From a virus, in IMG/VR virus record IMGVR_UViG_3300019889_000024, positions 1 through 42,561 of that record: 42,561 nucleotides of DNA, one strand, 5' to 3'. Within the stretch, counting starts at the first letter, position 1. Each line of letters starts with the position of its first letter. The notes under the pieces were generated by a model. The model saw nothing but the letters and a program-made list of their open reading frames with translations, was not told where the DNA came from and made no database searches. Made by a program: the position numbers and the translations under genes. This document shows, one piece after another, positions 1 through 6,993 of the stretch.

Positions 1-142
1 GCGACGCGGGCCGAAGAGACCATGTTGCACGACGGCGGCGATTGGGAGGTGAAGCACGAGCAGCGCGTCAAGGAGGAGAAGTTGCGCAAGCAGGGCGGGC
101 TCGCTCCTCCCGCCGCGCCGGCAGCGCCCGCGCCCCCGCCTG
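1..142. repeat. Left copy of contig-terminal overlap
   Basis: Bases 2-142 match 42421-42561, with mismatches only at base 8 (g against t) and base 135 (c against a). Both lie close to an end of the overlap, which fits read-end error or minor strain variation. The repeat lies in the middle of the portal coding frame and reads through without a break, so it is best taken as an assembly overlap of a circular or circularly permuted genome, not a natural terminal repeat. Confidence 0.9.
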
Positions 143-378
143 GTGATGAACAGGCCGTCGCGGTATCGCCTTCGTCATTCTCTGGAGTCGAAGCCGGCGG
201 GGTCGCGGTGCCGGCGCCCGTGGTGCACGTCGACGGCCCTCAGCCGGTCGTCAACGTCGAGGTGAAGCCGCCCGATATCCGGGTCGAGGCCCCGGTGGTC
301 AATGGCGCACCAACGGATCCTCGAATACCTGTTTGCGCTCCGGGCGCCCATCATCAACCCAGAGGTAGAGGACGATGA
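1..378 (+). CDS. Portal protein, C-terminal part (continued from the right end of the window)
   Basis: This is the last 125 or so codons of the lambda-type portal gene that starts at 40959. Joining the two window ends through the terminal overlap gives one 612-residue reading frame. This part is a low-complexity tail: a Pro/Ala-rich stretch, then Val/Pro-rich repeats of the VVHVDGPQPVVNVEVKPPDI type. The last 27 or so residues are encoded, in a different frame, by a duplicated copy of the start of the downstream S49 protease gene (see 298-337). The in-frame ATG at 22 is an internal methionine (residue 495), not a start. Confidence 0.9.
   Translation, partial: ATRAEETMLHDGGDWEVKHEQRVKEEKLRKQGGLAPPAAPAAPAPPPGDEQAVAVSPSSFSGVEAGGVAVPAPVVHVDGPQPVVNVEVKPPDIRVEAPVVNGAPTDPRIPVCAPGAHHQPRGRGR
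298..337 (+). repeat. 40-bp duplication, copy 1 (portal end / S49 start)
   Basis: Bases 298-337 match 2557-2596 at 38 of 40 positions. In copy 2 this DNA starts the S49 protease gene (MAHPRILEYLFA). Here it ends the portal gene in another frame and also opens a 27-codon remnant beginning MAHQRILEYLFA. The two copies flank the 375-2540 cassette exactly. Confidence 0.9.
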
Positions 379-385
379 CCGCTAA
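302..385 (+). pseudogene. Duplicated 5' stub of the S49 protease gene
   Basis: ATG at 302 opens 27 codons whose first 12 residues match the real S49 protease start at 2561 except for one change (P to Q). It then diverges and stops at 385. It lies inside the portal 3' end and runs into the start of the next gene at 375. I read it as the leftover of a duplicated portal/protease gene overlap, not as a working gene. It might still be translated and couple the gene at 375. Confidence 0.6.
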
Positions 386-650
386 CGTATCAATCGCCAA
401 CAACAACGAGCGTGGGGCGTGGACCTATGCCGCCGGAACGAACGGAACCGTGGTCGTGGCGGCCGGAAAGCGGGTGATTGGGATCGCCGCCTATTCCACG
501 GCCGGCGGCACGCTGACTATCGATGGCGGTGATTCCGTGGTGATCCCTGCGGGCGCCGCTATCAGCGTCGAGCCCAAGGGAAACCTGGTAGCACCGACCA
601 TCGTTTTCTCCGCGGGCGTGACTTCTTATTTCGTTGAAACGGTGAACTGA
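375..650 (+). CDS. Small beta-rich virion-type protein, 91 aa
   Basis: Not recognised as a named family. The 91 residues are rich in Ala, Gly, Thr and Val with alternating hydrophobic residues, as in a small beta-sandwich, and have no signal peptide or membrane segment. Motifs include AAGKRVIGIAAY and GGTLTIDGGDSVVIPAG, the kind of short ligand-binding or decoration fold common in phage structural genes. It is the first gene of the cassette inserted between portal and protease and starts within a few bases of the portal stop. Role on the virion surface is inferred from neighbours only. Confidence 0.75.
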   Translation: MTANVSIANNNERGAWTYAAGTNGTVVVAAGKRVIGIAAYSTAGGTLTIDGGDSVVIPAGAAISVEPKGNLVAPTIVFSAGVTSYFVETVN

Positions 651-652
651 TT

Positions 653-751
653 ATGCCAGTCGCTTACCAAACCCCAGGCTCCGGTGTTTCCGGTTCAGTG
701 AGCAGCCCCGCTGTTAAACTCCTCAACGCCTACATGTTCGGAGGGCTGTAA
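653..751 (+). CDS. Small cassette peptide, 32 aa
   Basis: ATG at 653, two bases after the preceding stop, gives 32 residues (MPVAYQTPGSGVSGSV...) ending in a hydrophobic segment (LLNAYMFGGL). The next gene starts with GTG directly after its stop. The tight head-to-tail packing and same strand support translation. Function unknown. Confidence 0.5.
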   Translation: MPVAYQTPGSGVSGSVSSPAVKLLNAYMFGGL

Positions 752-1168
752 GTGGCCGCTAACACCTCCCCCATCTTCCCGCTCAGCCCCAGCATTCAAT
801 GGGGTGCCACGGCGCTGGCAACGGCCAACACCGCCAAGGACGGCACGGGCACGGTCTTGACCGCTTTCACCGCCGACGCCACCAACGGCTCGCGCCTCGA
901 TTACCTCAAGGTCCGGGCGATCGGATCCAACGTCGCGACGGTGCTGCGCGTATTCATCAACAATGGCGCGACCAATGCCACGGCGGGCAATAATGTGCTG
1001 TTCATGGAGCGCACCATCCCCGCGGCGACCCTCTCCGAGGTTGCCGAGCTGGCCGACACGTACATCCCGCTCGATATCAGCCTGCCGGCCGGGTACAAGG
1101 TTAACGTGACCATCGGGACGACGGTGGCGGCGGGTTTGATGGTTTCGGGCGTCGGCGGGCACTACTAA
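752..1168 (+). CDS. Beta-sandwich-like cassette protein, 138 aa
   Basis: GTG start at 752 abuts the previous stop. The 138 residues begin AANTSPIFPLSPSIQWG, followed by alternating hydrophobic strands (RLDYLKVRAIGSN, VLRVFINNGA, YKVNVTIGTTV). No cysteines or membrane segments. This pattern is familiar from small uncharacterised phage structural proteins but I cannot name the family. It lies in the inserted cassette immediately before the YadA-like repeat protein, so a role in the same surface structure is likely. The long reverse ORF across it is a shadow. Confidence 0.75.
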   Translation: MAANTSPIFPLSPSIQWGATALATANTAKDGTGTVLTAFTADATNGSRLDYLKVRAIGSNVATVLRVFINNGATNATAGNNVLFMERTIPAATLSEVAELADTYIPLDISLPAGYKVNVTIGTTVAAGLMVSGVGGHY

Positions 1169-1169
1169 G

Positions 1170-2267
1170 ATGTTCGCGGGAACCGCGAGAGATCGGCAAA
1201 ATTGCCGCGTTTATCCGATCGCGAACGCGGGTACGCGCATCGCACTCAAGGGCGATGATCCCGATTTCATCGTCCTCGAAGCCGTCAACACCAATTTTGA
1301 TTCAGCCTCGATAACGCTGCCCAACACCGCGCCGATCGGTAAGACGTTTTGCTTTGTTCTCACAGCGAATCCGCAGATACTTCCGGCGCTCACGACCCAC
1401 AGCGTTGCCATCAACGTCCCTGGCGAGCGCGTACTGCCAGCATTTAACTGGATACTACGAGCCGGACAAGAGGCTAGATTTATCTATACGCCTAACGGGT
1501 GGCTTACGCCGCGAGGGGTTAACAGCGGAACGGATGGGATTGCTTCTTCGTCCGGTATCGCCTTCGGCGAAGGATCAACCGCAGCCTCTCTTGGGATAGC
1601 GATCGGGCGTAGCGCAAGCGGTTACTCTAGCGGTGTTTCGATTGGTTATAATTCTGTCGGAAATATCAGCGGAGTGGGGGTCGGGCAAGCTGCTGCTGGG
1701 GCTACCAACGGCGTGGCACTTGGCCACACCGCGATCGCGACCATCAATGGGGTGGCAGTTGGGTTCCAAGCCAGCACAAACACCAAGGACGCGGCAGTCG
1801 CGCTCGGGTACAACTCCAAAGCCGAGCGTTACCGCGAGCTTGTCAAATCCGCAGACCGCGCCACCGTCTGCCTCCAGTCCTTTTCGATCCTCGACTGGTA
1901 CGGCGACACCGCCAACGCAACCCCTACTGAGATCCTGCTCGGTGGTACGGCGAGCCAGTTCGCAAACCTGCTGAACTCTTCGGCCTTCATGTTCAGGCTG
2001 AGCGCTATCGCGCGCAACAACGCGGATGATGTCAACGCCTGCTGGAGCCTGACGGGAGGCATTAAACGTGGTGCGGCAGCGGTAAACACCACACTCATAG
2101 GGATCGTTACCAAGACCATCATTGGCGCCGACGCGGGCGCCGCGACCTGGGATATCGACGCGACCGCCGACACCACGAACGGATCACTTAAAATCACCGT
2201 TACCGGCGAGGCCGCGAAGACGATCCGCTGGAATGTCCGTGGCGATATTTCAGAATTGAGGTTCTAG
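1170..2267 (+). CDS. Virion surface protein with YadA-like beta-roll repeats, 365 aa
   Basis: Residues about 120-220 carry six or seven 14-16-residue repeats of the form GVAIGxxSxAxxxG (SGIAFGEGSTAASLG, GIAIGRSASGYSSG, GVSIGYNSVGNISG, GVGVGQAAAGATNG, GVALGHTAIATING, GVAVGFQAST, AVALGYNSKA). This is the signature of the left-handed beta-roll head of trimeric autotransporter adhesins such as YadA. The N-terminal 110 residues form a beta-rich base and the last 140 residues form another beta-rich domain. In YadA this fold is an obligate trimer that binds host surfaces, so a trimeric receptor-binding or head-fibre role is inferred. Its placement inside the head gene module is unusual. Confidence 0.75.
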   Translation: MFAGTARDRQNCRVYPIANAGTRIALKGDDPDFIVLEAVNTNFDSASITLPNTAPIGKTFCFVLTANPQILPALTTHSVAINVPGERVLPAFNWILRAGQEARFIYTPNGWLTPRGVNSGTDGIASSSGIAFGEGSTAASLGIAIGRSASGYSSGVSIGYNSVGNISGVGVGQAAAGATNGVALGHTAIATINGVAVGFQASTNTKDAAVALGYNSKAERYRELVKSADRATVCLQSFSILDWYGDTANATPTEILLGGTASQFANLLNSSAFMFRLSAIARNNADDVNACWSLTGGIKRGAAAVNTTLIGIVTKTIIGADAGAATWDIDATADTTNGSLKITVTGEAAKTIRWNVRGDISELRF

Positions 2268-2270
2268 CCC

Positions 2271-2540
2271 ATGGCAATCCGTAAAAGCTGGCTAACCGCT
2301 CAAGGTCTCACCCTTCCCCAAGCCTACCTCCGGGTGACGTTCTTCTCCGGCAACACGAAGCACATTCAGTACAGCGTCCAGATCTGGAACAACGCCCAGG
2401 CGCGCAACGAGGAGCGCGCCATCTTCGAGGAGCAGAATTTCAGCTTCGAGTATCCACCCGGCGGCACCGGCGACATCGTGACTCGTTGTTACCAGCATCT
2501 GAAGTCGCTGCCCGAGTTCTCCGACGGTGTGGACGTGTAA
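2271..2540 (+). CDS. Cassette protein of unknown function, 89 aa
   Basis: ATG at 2271, three bases after the preceding stop. The 89-residue product has one apparent beta-rich domain (AYLRVTFFSGNTKHIQYSVQ) and an acidic C-terminal half ending in a short helix. Small proteins of this general look follow fibre genes in many siphophages, but I cannot assign a named family. It is the last gene of the inserted cassette; the 40-bp duplication begins 17 bases after its stop. Confidence 0.7.
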   Translation: MAIRKSWLTAQGLTLPQAYLRVTFFSGNTKHIQYSVQIWNNAQARNEERAIFEEQNFSFEYPPGGTGDIVTRCYQHLKSLPEFSDGVDV

Positions 2541-2556
2541 AGGCTCTGGAGCCCGA

Positions 2557-2596
2557 GTCAATGGCGCATCCACGGATCCTCGAATACCTGTTTGCG
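2557..2596 (+). repeat. 40-bp duplication, copy 2 (S49 start)
   Basis: Second copy of the 298-337 sequence. In the portal reading frame this copy still encodes a plausible portal end (VNGASTDPRIPVCEP and on to a stop at 2617-2619). This shows that portal and protease overlapped by about 60 bases before the cassette came in. Confidence 0.85.
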
Positions 2597-3928
2597 AACC
2601 ATTGGGCGATCCTGCCTGAGGTGCTGCAGACGATGCTCAGCATCGCCCAGGGCGAGAACGAATCGCCCGAGGCGGTGGCAGAGAGGCTGGGGCGGCCGCT
2701 TCAGAACACGCGCACCGTGATCAATCGTGATGGTGTGGCGGTGCTGCCCGTGGGCGGGCCCATCTTCCGTTACGCAAACATCCTGACGGAGATCAGCGGG
2801 GCTACCTCCGTCGAAGTGCTGGCGACCGACTTTCGCGCGGCGCTGGAGGATGCCGATATCCGAGGCATCGTGCTCGAAATCGATTCCCCGGGCGGCCAGA
2901 TCGCGGGGATCTCGGAGTTCGCCGATCAGGTTGCCGCCGCCGGCAAACCGACCGTGGCCTACATTTCCGACGTCGGCGCCTCAGCCGGCTACTGGATCGC
3001 GAGCGCCGCCGATCAGGTCATCATTCGCGACACTGCCGTGGCCGGATCGGTGGGGGTAGTTGCGACCTTGCGGCGCGACAAAAAGGACGGCGACCGGATC
3101 CAGATCGTCTCCTCGCAATCGCCACGGAAGCGCCTAGACCTCGACACGGAGGAAGGCCGCTCGGTGCTGCAAGCAGTGGTCGACGACATCGCCGACGTGT
3201 TCATCGCCCGGGTCGCATCGTATCGTGGCGTGAGCGCCGAGCACGTCCTGGAGCACTTCGGACAGGGGGGCCTCTTGGTCGGGCGCCACGCCGTGAGCGC
3301 GGGGCTGGCCGATGGGCTAGGATCTTTGGAATCCATCATCGCCGGCCTGGCCGGTAAAGCACTTGGAGGCAAGAGCACCATGAGAAAGACTGAACCGGCG
3401 ACAGCCGCACAACCCGCTATCCTCGACCGCGACACCTTAGAGGCCGAGCATCCCGAGCTATTCGCCACGATCGTCGAAGAGGGGCGGGCCGTCGCTTTCG
3501 GGCTGGGAGAGACGAAAGGAAGGGCCGAAGGCTACCGCGAGGGCGCAGAAGAGGAGCGAGCCCGCATCAAGGCCGTGAAAGCGGTTTTGCTCCGGGGACA
3601 CGAGGATCTTATCGAGCGCCTGATGTTCGATGGCGTCACTGGTGGGCCCGAGGCCGCGGCCCTGGTGATCGAGGCTGAGAAAAGCAAACACGTCTTGCAC
3701 CTGAAAGCCATCAAAGACGACGCGCCGCGGCCCGTGACGCACGCCGTGGCGCCCGAGCAGGAGGCGGCTGCCGCTGCCGATGCCGCGCTGCCGCTCGAAG
3801 ATCGCTGCAAGCGCGAGTGGGATGGCGATCCGAAGCTGCGGACCGAGTTCGGCGACTCTTACGGGAGCTATCTGGCCTTCCGCAAGGCCGACGAGAAGGG
3901 ACGCGTGAAGATATTGCGCCGGGCCTGA
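2561..3928 (+). CDS. S49-family head maturation protease fused to scaffold (lambda gpC-like), 455 aa
   Basis: Start chosen at ATG 2561 (MAHPRILEYL), because the longer upstream extension lies in duplicated, non-conserved sequence. Residues about 55-270 form the ClpP/S49 fold: strands VLPVGGPI and GIVLEIDSPGG (101-112), then DVGASAGYWIASAAD (137-151) with the likely nucleophile Ser141, and a later Lys near 190 as candidate base. The C-terminal 180 residues are charged, helical and coiled-coil-like, typical of a scaffold. In lambda, gpC and the nested Nu3 scaffold guide prohead assembly and are processed away. Portal lies upstream, decoration and capsid genes downstream. Confidence 0.9.
   Translation: MAHPRILEYLFANHWAILPEVLQTMLSIAQGENESPEAVAERLGRPLQNTRTVINRDGVAVLPVGGPIFRYANILTEISGATSVEVLATDFRAALEDADIRGIVLEIDSPGGQIAGISEFADQVAAAGKPTVAYISDVGASAGYWIASAADQVIIRDTAVAGSVGVVATLRRDKKDGDRIQIVSSQSPRKRLDLDTEEGRSVLQAVVDDIADVFIARVASYRGVSAEHVLEHFGQGGLLVGRHAVSAGLADGLGSLESIIAGLAGKALGGKSTMRKTEPATAAQPAILDRDTLEAEHPELFATIVEEGRAVAFGLGETKGRAEGYREGAEEERARIKAVKAVLLRGHEDLIERLMFDGVTGGPEAAALVIEAEKSKHVLHLKAIKDDAPRPVTHAVAPEQEAAAAADAALPLEDRCKREWDGDPKLRTEFGDSYGSYLAFRKADEKGRVKILRRA
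3380..3928 (+). CDS. Nested head scaffold protein (Nu3-like), 182 aa
   Basis: An in-frame ATG at 3380 follows a purine-rich ribosome-binding site (TTGGAGGC, about 9 bases upstream), exactly where the protease domain ends and the charged helical part begins (MRKTEPATAAQP). Independent translation from here would give a 182-residue scaffold, as with lambda Nu3 inside C. The sequence is rich in Ala, Glu and Lys with long helices (EEERARIKAVKAVLL, EAAALVIEAEKSKHVLH). The nested start is an inference from lambda and from the local ribosome-binding site. Confidence 0.65.
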   Translation: MRKTEPATAAQPAILDRDTLEAEHPELFATIVEEGRAVAFGLGETKGRAEGYREGAEEERARIKAVKAVLLRGHEDLIERLMFDGVTGGPEAAALVIEAEKSKHVLHLKAIKDDAPRPVTHAVAPEQEAAAAADAALPLEDRCKREWDGDPKLRTEFGDSYGSYLAFRKADEKGRVKILRRA

Positions 3929-3962
3929 TCTCCCCCACCTTTCTACAAATCGGAGAAACCCT

Positions 3963-4514
3963 ATGACCACTCTCGCTACGGATAAGCCCCGCGCCTACGA
4001 GCTCGGGGAGTTCAATTCATTCCCCGTAATCGCCGCCGACATCATCTATGAGGGGGCGGTGGTCGGAGATAACGCCTCGGGGTTTGCGCGACCGCTGGCC
4101 GCCGCCGATCCTTTCCTCGGCTTCGCCCAAGAGAAAGTCGATAACTCGACTGGCGCTGCCGGCGACAAGCGGGTGCGGGTGCACGACGCGGGCAAGATAG
4201 TCCTGCCGATCACTTCGCTGGCCATCACCGACCGAGGGAAGCCGGTCTATGCGTCGGACGATGATACGTTCACGCTTACCGCGACCGGCAATACTTACAT
4301 CGGCATGGTGGTGCGCTGGATCTCCACGGGGATCGGACTCATCGCGTTCAACGCGAAACGCGGCGGCGCTATCACCGCGTTGACCGACAGCTCGGGCGGC
4401 ACCGCTGCCGACACGCTTCCGGCCATCGAAGGTACGTACACGGAAGCCACGATCGAGACCACGGTCGCCTCGCTTGCCCGTAAGGTCAACTTGCTCATCG
4501 CGATGCAGAAGTAA
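3963..4514 (+). CDS. Head decoration/cement protein, 183 aa
   Basis: Begins MTTLATDKPRAYELGEFNSFPV after a ribosome-binding site (CGGAGAAACCCT). The pattern of short beta strands, Gly/Ala-rich loops and a DUF2190-like core (GAVVGDNASGFARPL, VRVHDAGKIVLPI) fits the capsid cement proteins found between scaffold and major capsid genes. In lambda the same slot holds gpD, which trimerises on the capsid at expansion. The last 50 residues, after ITALTDSSGGTAADT, resemble an extra C-terminal module. Family assignment is by resemblance and position. Confidence 0.75.
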   Translation: MTTLATDKPRAYELGEFNSFPVIAADIIYEGAVVGDNASGFARPLAAADPFLGFAQEKVDNSTGAAGDKRVRVHDAGKIVLPITSLAITDRGKPVYASDDDTFTLTATGNTYIGMVVRWISTGIGLIAFNAKRGGAITALTDSSGGTAADTLPAIEGTYTEATIETTVASLARKVNLLIAMQK

Positions 4515-4544
4515 TCGGCTTTTCATTCACAGAGGATCACTGAT

Positions 4545-5486
4545 ATGGGTGCGAAAACACTGGGGAGCCGAGCCATCATCGGCGAGTTCTACATGCGGTT
4601 GGAGCAGGACCTCGGCGCAACGTGGGTGCCGCAGGTATCGATGCTCTTCCAATCCGATCAGGAGTCGGAGACCTACCCGTGGCTCGGCATGGCGCCGGCA
4701 ATGCGGGAGTGGATTGGGGGGCGGCAGGCGAAGGGATTCCGGGAGAACGGGATCACCATCACCAACAAGAAATATGAGTCCACGCTGGAGGTCCCGGTCG
4801 ATTGGATGCGCCGCGACAAGACCGGGCAAATCATGGTTCGGATCGCCGAGCAGACCGAACGCGCAAACGCGCATTGGGCGAAGCTTCTGAACCAGCTCAT
4901 CCTCGATGGCGAAGCTACGGTCTGTTACGACGGCCAGTTCTTCTTCGATACCGATCACTCGGAGGGGGATTCTGGCACGCAGGACAACGACATCGCCGTC
5001 GATATCACCACGACTACCGCACCCACGACGGGCGAGATGGAAACGGCCATCATGAGGGCGATCCAGCAGATCATTTCGTTCAAAGATGATCAAGGGGAGC
5101 CGATGAACGAGGCCGCCCAGAAGTTCCTGGTCATGGTTCCGGTGCCGTTCATGTCGGCCGCGGCGGCGGCGCTCGGTAGTAGCATCATCGTCGATGCCTC
5201 GACCTCACGGTCGAATACGATCCTTACGCTCTCCTCGATGTCCGGGTTTCAGGTCGCGCTGGCGGTTTCCCCGCGGCTCACCTGGACCACGAAGTTCGCG
5301 GTATACCGTGCCGATGGACAGTTGGCGGCCTTCATCCGGCAGGAAGAAGAAGACATCACGGTCGATGCGATTGCGGATGGTTCCGAGGAAGAATTTAAGA
5401 ACGATCGACACCTATACGGCATTAAGGCGATCCGCAATGTGGGCTATGGCTATTGGCAGAAGGCGTGCCTGGTGACGTTCACCTGA
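4545..5486 (+). CDS. Major capsid protein, Mu gpT-like, 313 aa
   Basis: The protein builds the icosahedral head. It resembles the Mu gpT family of HK97-fold capsid proteins: an N-terminal segment with a WLGMAPAMREWIGGRQ motif (about residues 45-60), TITNKKYESTLEVPVDWMRRD, a central FFDTDHSEGDSG, and a C-terminal YGIKAIRNVGYGYWQKA. The length of 313 fits the family (about 300). It is preceded by an AGAGGATCA ribosome-binding site and follows the cement gene. Combining a Mu-type capsid protein with a lambda-type terminase, portal and protease is a known mosaic pattern. Confidence 0.9.
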   Translation: MGAKTLGSRAIIGEFYMRLEQDLGATWVPQVSMLFQSDQESETYPWLGMAPAMREWIGGRQAKGFRENGITITNKKYESTLEVPVDWMRRDKTGQIMVRIAEQTERANAHWAKLLNQLILDGEATVCYDGQFFFDTDHSEGDSGTQDNDIAVDITTTTAPTTGEMETAIMRAIQQIISFKDDQGEPMNEAAQKFLVMVPVPFMSAAAAALGSSIIVDASTSRSNTILTLSSMSGFQVALAVSPRLTWTTKFAVYRADGQLAAFIRQEEEDITVDAIADGSEEEFKNDRHLYGIKAIRNVGYGYWQKACLVTFT

Positions 5487-5527
5487 TTTTCGTGCCCGCC
5501 GTCATCATCCTTCAGGCAATCACCTAA

Positions 5528-5806
5528 ATGAGCAACTATAGAGTCACCGAAGCCTCGATCAATATCCACGCGGGCGTCCTGCTCCTGGACCCTTCCCAGG
5601 CCGAGCCTCGCAAGCACCGGCTTACCGCGCTCGGAGGCAACCGCTATGACGTCACCGATCCGCCGGTGACCTTCAAGCGCGGAGAGGTATTCGAACTGGA
5701 GGGGGAGCTGCCGAAAGCGCTGGTGCAATCTGTCGAGCAGGCCGAGGGGTTTCCCAAGGTAAAGACGTGGAACCCAAAGCCGGTGGAGGCGAGACGAAAG
5801 AAATAA
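5528..5806 (+). CDS. Head-region protein, 92 aa
   Basis: Unrecognised. The 92 residues begin MSNYRVTEASINIHAG and contain a beta-rich middle (LTALGGNRYDVTDPPVTFKRGEVF) and a basic C-terminus (EARRKK). It sits between the capsid gene and the FII-like joiner. In lambda that slot is occupied by FI, a packaging accessory protein, but no sequence similarity to FI is evident. Only one base separates it from the next gene. Confidence 0.7.
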   Translation: MSNYRVTEASINIHAGVLLLDPSQAEPRKHRLTALGGNRYDVTDPPVTFKRGEVFELEGELPKALVQSVEQAEGFPKVKTWNPKPVEARRKK

Positions 5807-5807
5807 C

Positions 5808-6086
5808 ATGGCCTTCACCGAGGACCTCGACGCCTTCTTTTCCGACGACGACTTTGCGGTCGCCGTCACCTGGGGGGCGCAAACGGCGACCGGGATCCTC
5901 AACGCGCCGGACGAGACGGCGGGCGGTGCGCTCTCGCGCGAGTACCTGCTCATCTACCCGGTCACCAAGCTGGTCGGGCTTGCGACGGGGCAGGCGCTTA
6001 CGGTGGACGGGAGCGCCTACACGGTGCGCGACGTGCGGGCTACTGATGACGGGAAGATCATGAACGCGACGCTCTCGAAGAACTGA
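5808..6086 (+). CDS. Head-tail joining protein, lambda FII-like, 92 aa
   Basis: A compact 92-residue protein beginning MAFTEDLDAFFSDDDFAV, with VTWGAQTATGILNAPDE and a C-terminal strand pair (GSAYTVRDVRATDDGKIMNATL). This matches the usual look of the gpFII / head-tail attachment family: acidic start, a small beta barrel, and a closing DGxxxxATL strand. In lambda FII forms the ring that receives the tail. The gene follows capsid genes and precedes tail genes, as expected. Confidence 0.8.
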   Translation: MAFTEDLDAFFSDDDFAVAVTWGAQTATGILNAPDETAGGALSREYLLIYPVTKLVGLATGQALTVDGSAYTVRDVRATDDGKIMNATLSKN

Positions 6087-6100
6087 GGAGGGGTTTTACC

Positions 6101-6181
6101 GTGCTCCCCATAGGTGTCATCGTTGGTGCCTGCACAGTGATCGCCATCATCACGATTATCAAGGCCGTTCGACTTGGCTAG
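6101..6181 (+). CDS. 26-aa single-pass membrane peptide
   Basis: GTG at 6101 sits 8 bases behind a strong GAGGAGGGG ribosome-binding site. It encodes 26 residues that are almost entirely one hydrophobic helix (LPIGVIVGACTVIAIITIIK) with a short basic end (AVRLG). Its stop overlaps the start of the next gene by 8 bases. The position between head-joining and tail genes is unusual for a membrane peptide. A holin-like or superinfection role is possible but unsupported. Confidence 0.6.
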   Translation: MLPIGVIVGACTVIAIITIIKAVRLG

Positions 6182-6599
6182 CCTGCGCGAGCAGATCGTC
6201 GCCGCCGTCGCGGCGACCCTCACCGGCACCCCGGCCGGGAGCAGTGTTTTTCGCTCCCGCTCCATCCCGATCACCCGTGCCCTGAGCCCGGCGATCGTGG
6301 TTACCCCGCTGGTCGAATCGAATCCAACGATGACGATGGGCGGCCGCGCCCAGCGCCAGTTGGAGGTGCGGGTCGAGGTCATCGCGCGCGGCGCGATCCC
6401 GGATTCACTCGCCGACGCCACTTGCGTGTCGGCGCACACCAAGATCATGGCGGACACCCGCCTCGGCGGACTTTGCATAGACATCCAGGAGGGAGGCTCC
6501 GAATGGGTTATCCAGGATGCCGATCTCGACACGGTGCAAATCCAGACCACCTACACGGTCCTCTACGAAACCCAGCGGAAACGCATCGACCTGCAATGA
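6174..6599 (+). CDS. Tail terminator/completion candidate, 141 aa
   Basis: TTG start at 6174, inside the end of the upstream membrane peptide. The 141 residues begin ASLREQIVAAVAATLTGT, a helix, then beta strands (RQLEVRVEVIARGAIPDS) and end with LDTVQIQTTYTVLYETQRKRIDL. The helix-then-sheet layout, the terminal TVLYET strand and the size (lambda gpU is 131) fit tail terminator proteins. So does its place directly before the tail tube gene. Sequence identity is too low for certainty. Confidence 0.65.
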   Translation: MASLREQIVAAVAATLTGTPAGSSVFRSRSIPITRALSPAIVVTPLVESNPTMTMGGRAQRQLEVRVEVIARGAIPDSLADATCVSAHTKIMADTRLGGLCIDIQEGGSEWVIQDADLDTVQIQTTYTVLYETQRKRIDLQ

Positions 6600-6610
6600 G
6601 GGAGTAATTC

Positions 6611-6991
6611 ATGCCTGCTATCTCACCTGACTGCGGTCTAGGAACCGCGATCACCTTTTCTTCCGGTTTTCTCGCCCGCGTCCAGTCCATCGAGCTAAGC
6701 GGCATCGAACGCGCGGAACTGGAAAGCACTACGATGGCTAGCACCGGAGGCGCGAAGACGTTCCTGCCGGCCGATCTCTACGATCCGGGCGAGATGTCGA
6801 TCGAGATGCAGTTCGATACCGATGTGGCGCCGCCGATAGGGGGGGCCACGGAAACGGTCACGATCACATGGCCGGACGCAGAGACCTGGGCATGCTCGGG
6901 GTTTTTGAAATCGTTCTCGGTGAACGCGCCGGTGGAAGAGATCATGACAGCCACGGCGGTGATCAAGTTCACGGGGGCGTGGACGTTCTAG
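6611..6991 (+). CDS. Major tail tube protein, 126 aa
   Basis: Starts with ATG after GAGGGAGTAATTC. The 126-residue product shows the tube-protein pattern: N-terminal beta strand (GTAITFSSGFLARVQSIELSG), a loop with MASTGGAKTFLPADLYDPGE, then EMSIEMQFDT and a closing strand MTATAVIKFTGAWTF. It is shorter than lambda gpV because it lacks the C-terminal Ig domain. It is followed by the chaperone pair and tape measure, the standard long-tail order. Confidence 0.85.
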   Translation: MPAISPDCGLGTAITFSSGFLARVQSIELSGIERAELESTTMASTGGAKTFLPADLYDPGEMSIEMQFDTDVAPPIGGATETVTITWPDAETWACSGFLKSFSVNAPVEEIMTATAVIKFTGAWTF

Positions 6992-6993
6992 CC

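Noticed and set aside
1-142. Natural direct terminal repeats
   Set aside because: The repeat is inside the portal gene and a gpA-type terminase predicts cos ends; assembly overlap is simpler.
695-1162. 155-aa reverse ORF over cassette genes
   Set aside because: Arg/Gly/His-rich shadow of the 138-aa gene; no ribosome-binding site and the forward frame fits the cassette.
375-2540. An insertion sequence or transposon
   Set aside because: No transposase or inverted ends; the content is virion-type genes and the 40-bp repeat is coding sequence.
3458-4526. Long reverse ORFs opposite scaffold and cement genes
   Set aside because: Shadows with atypical composition and no partner genes on that strand.
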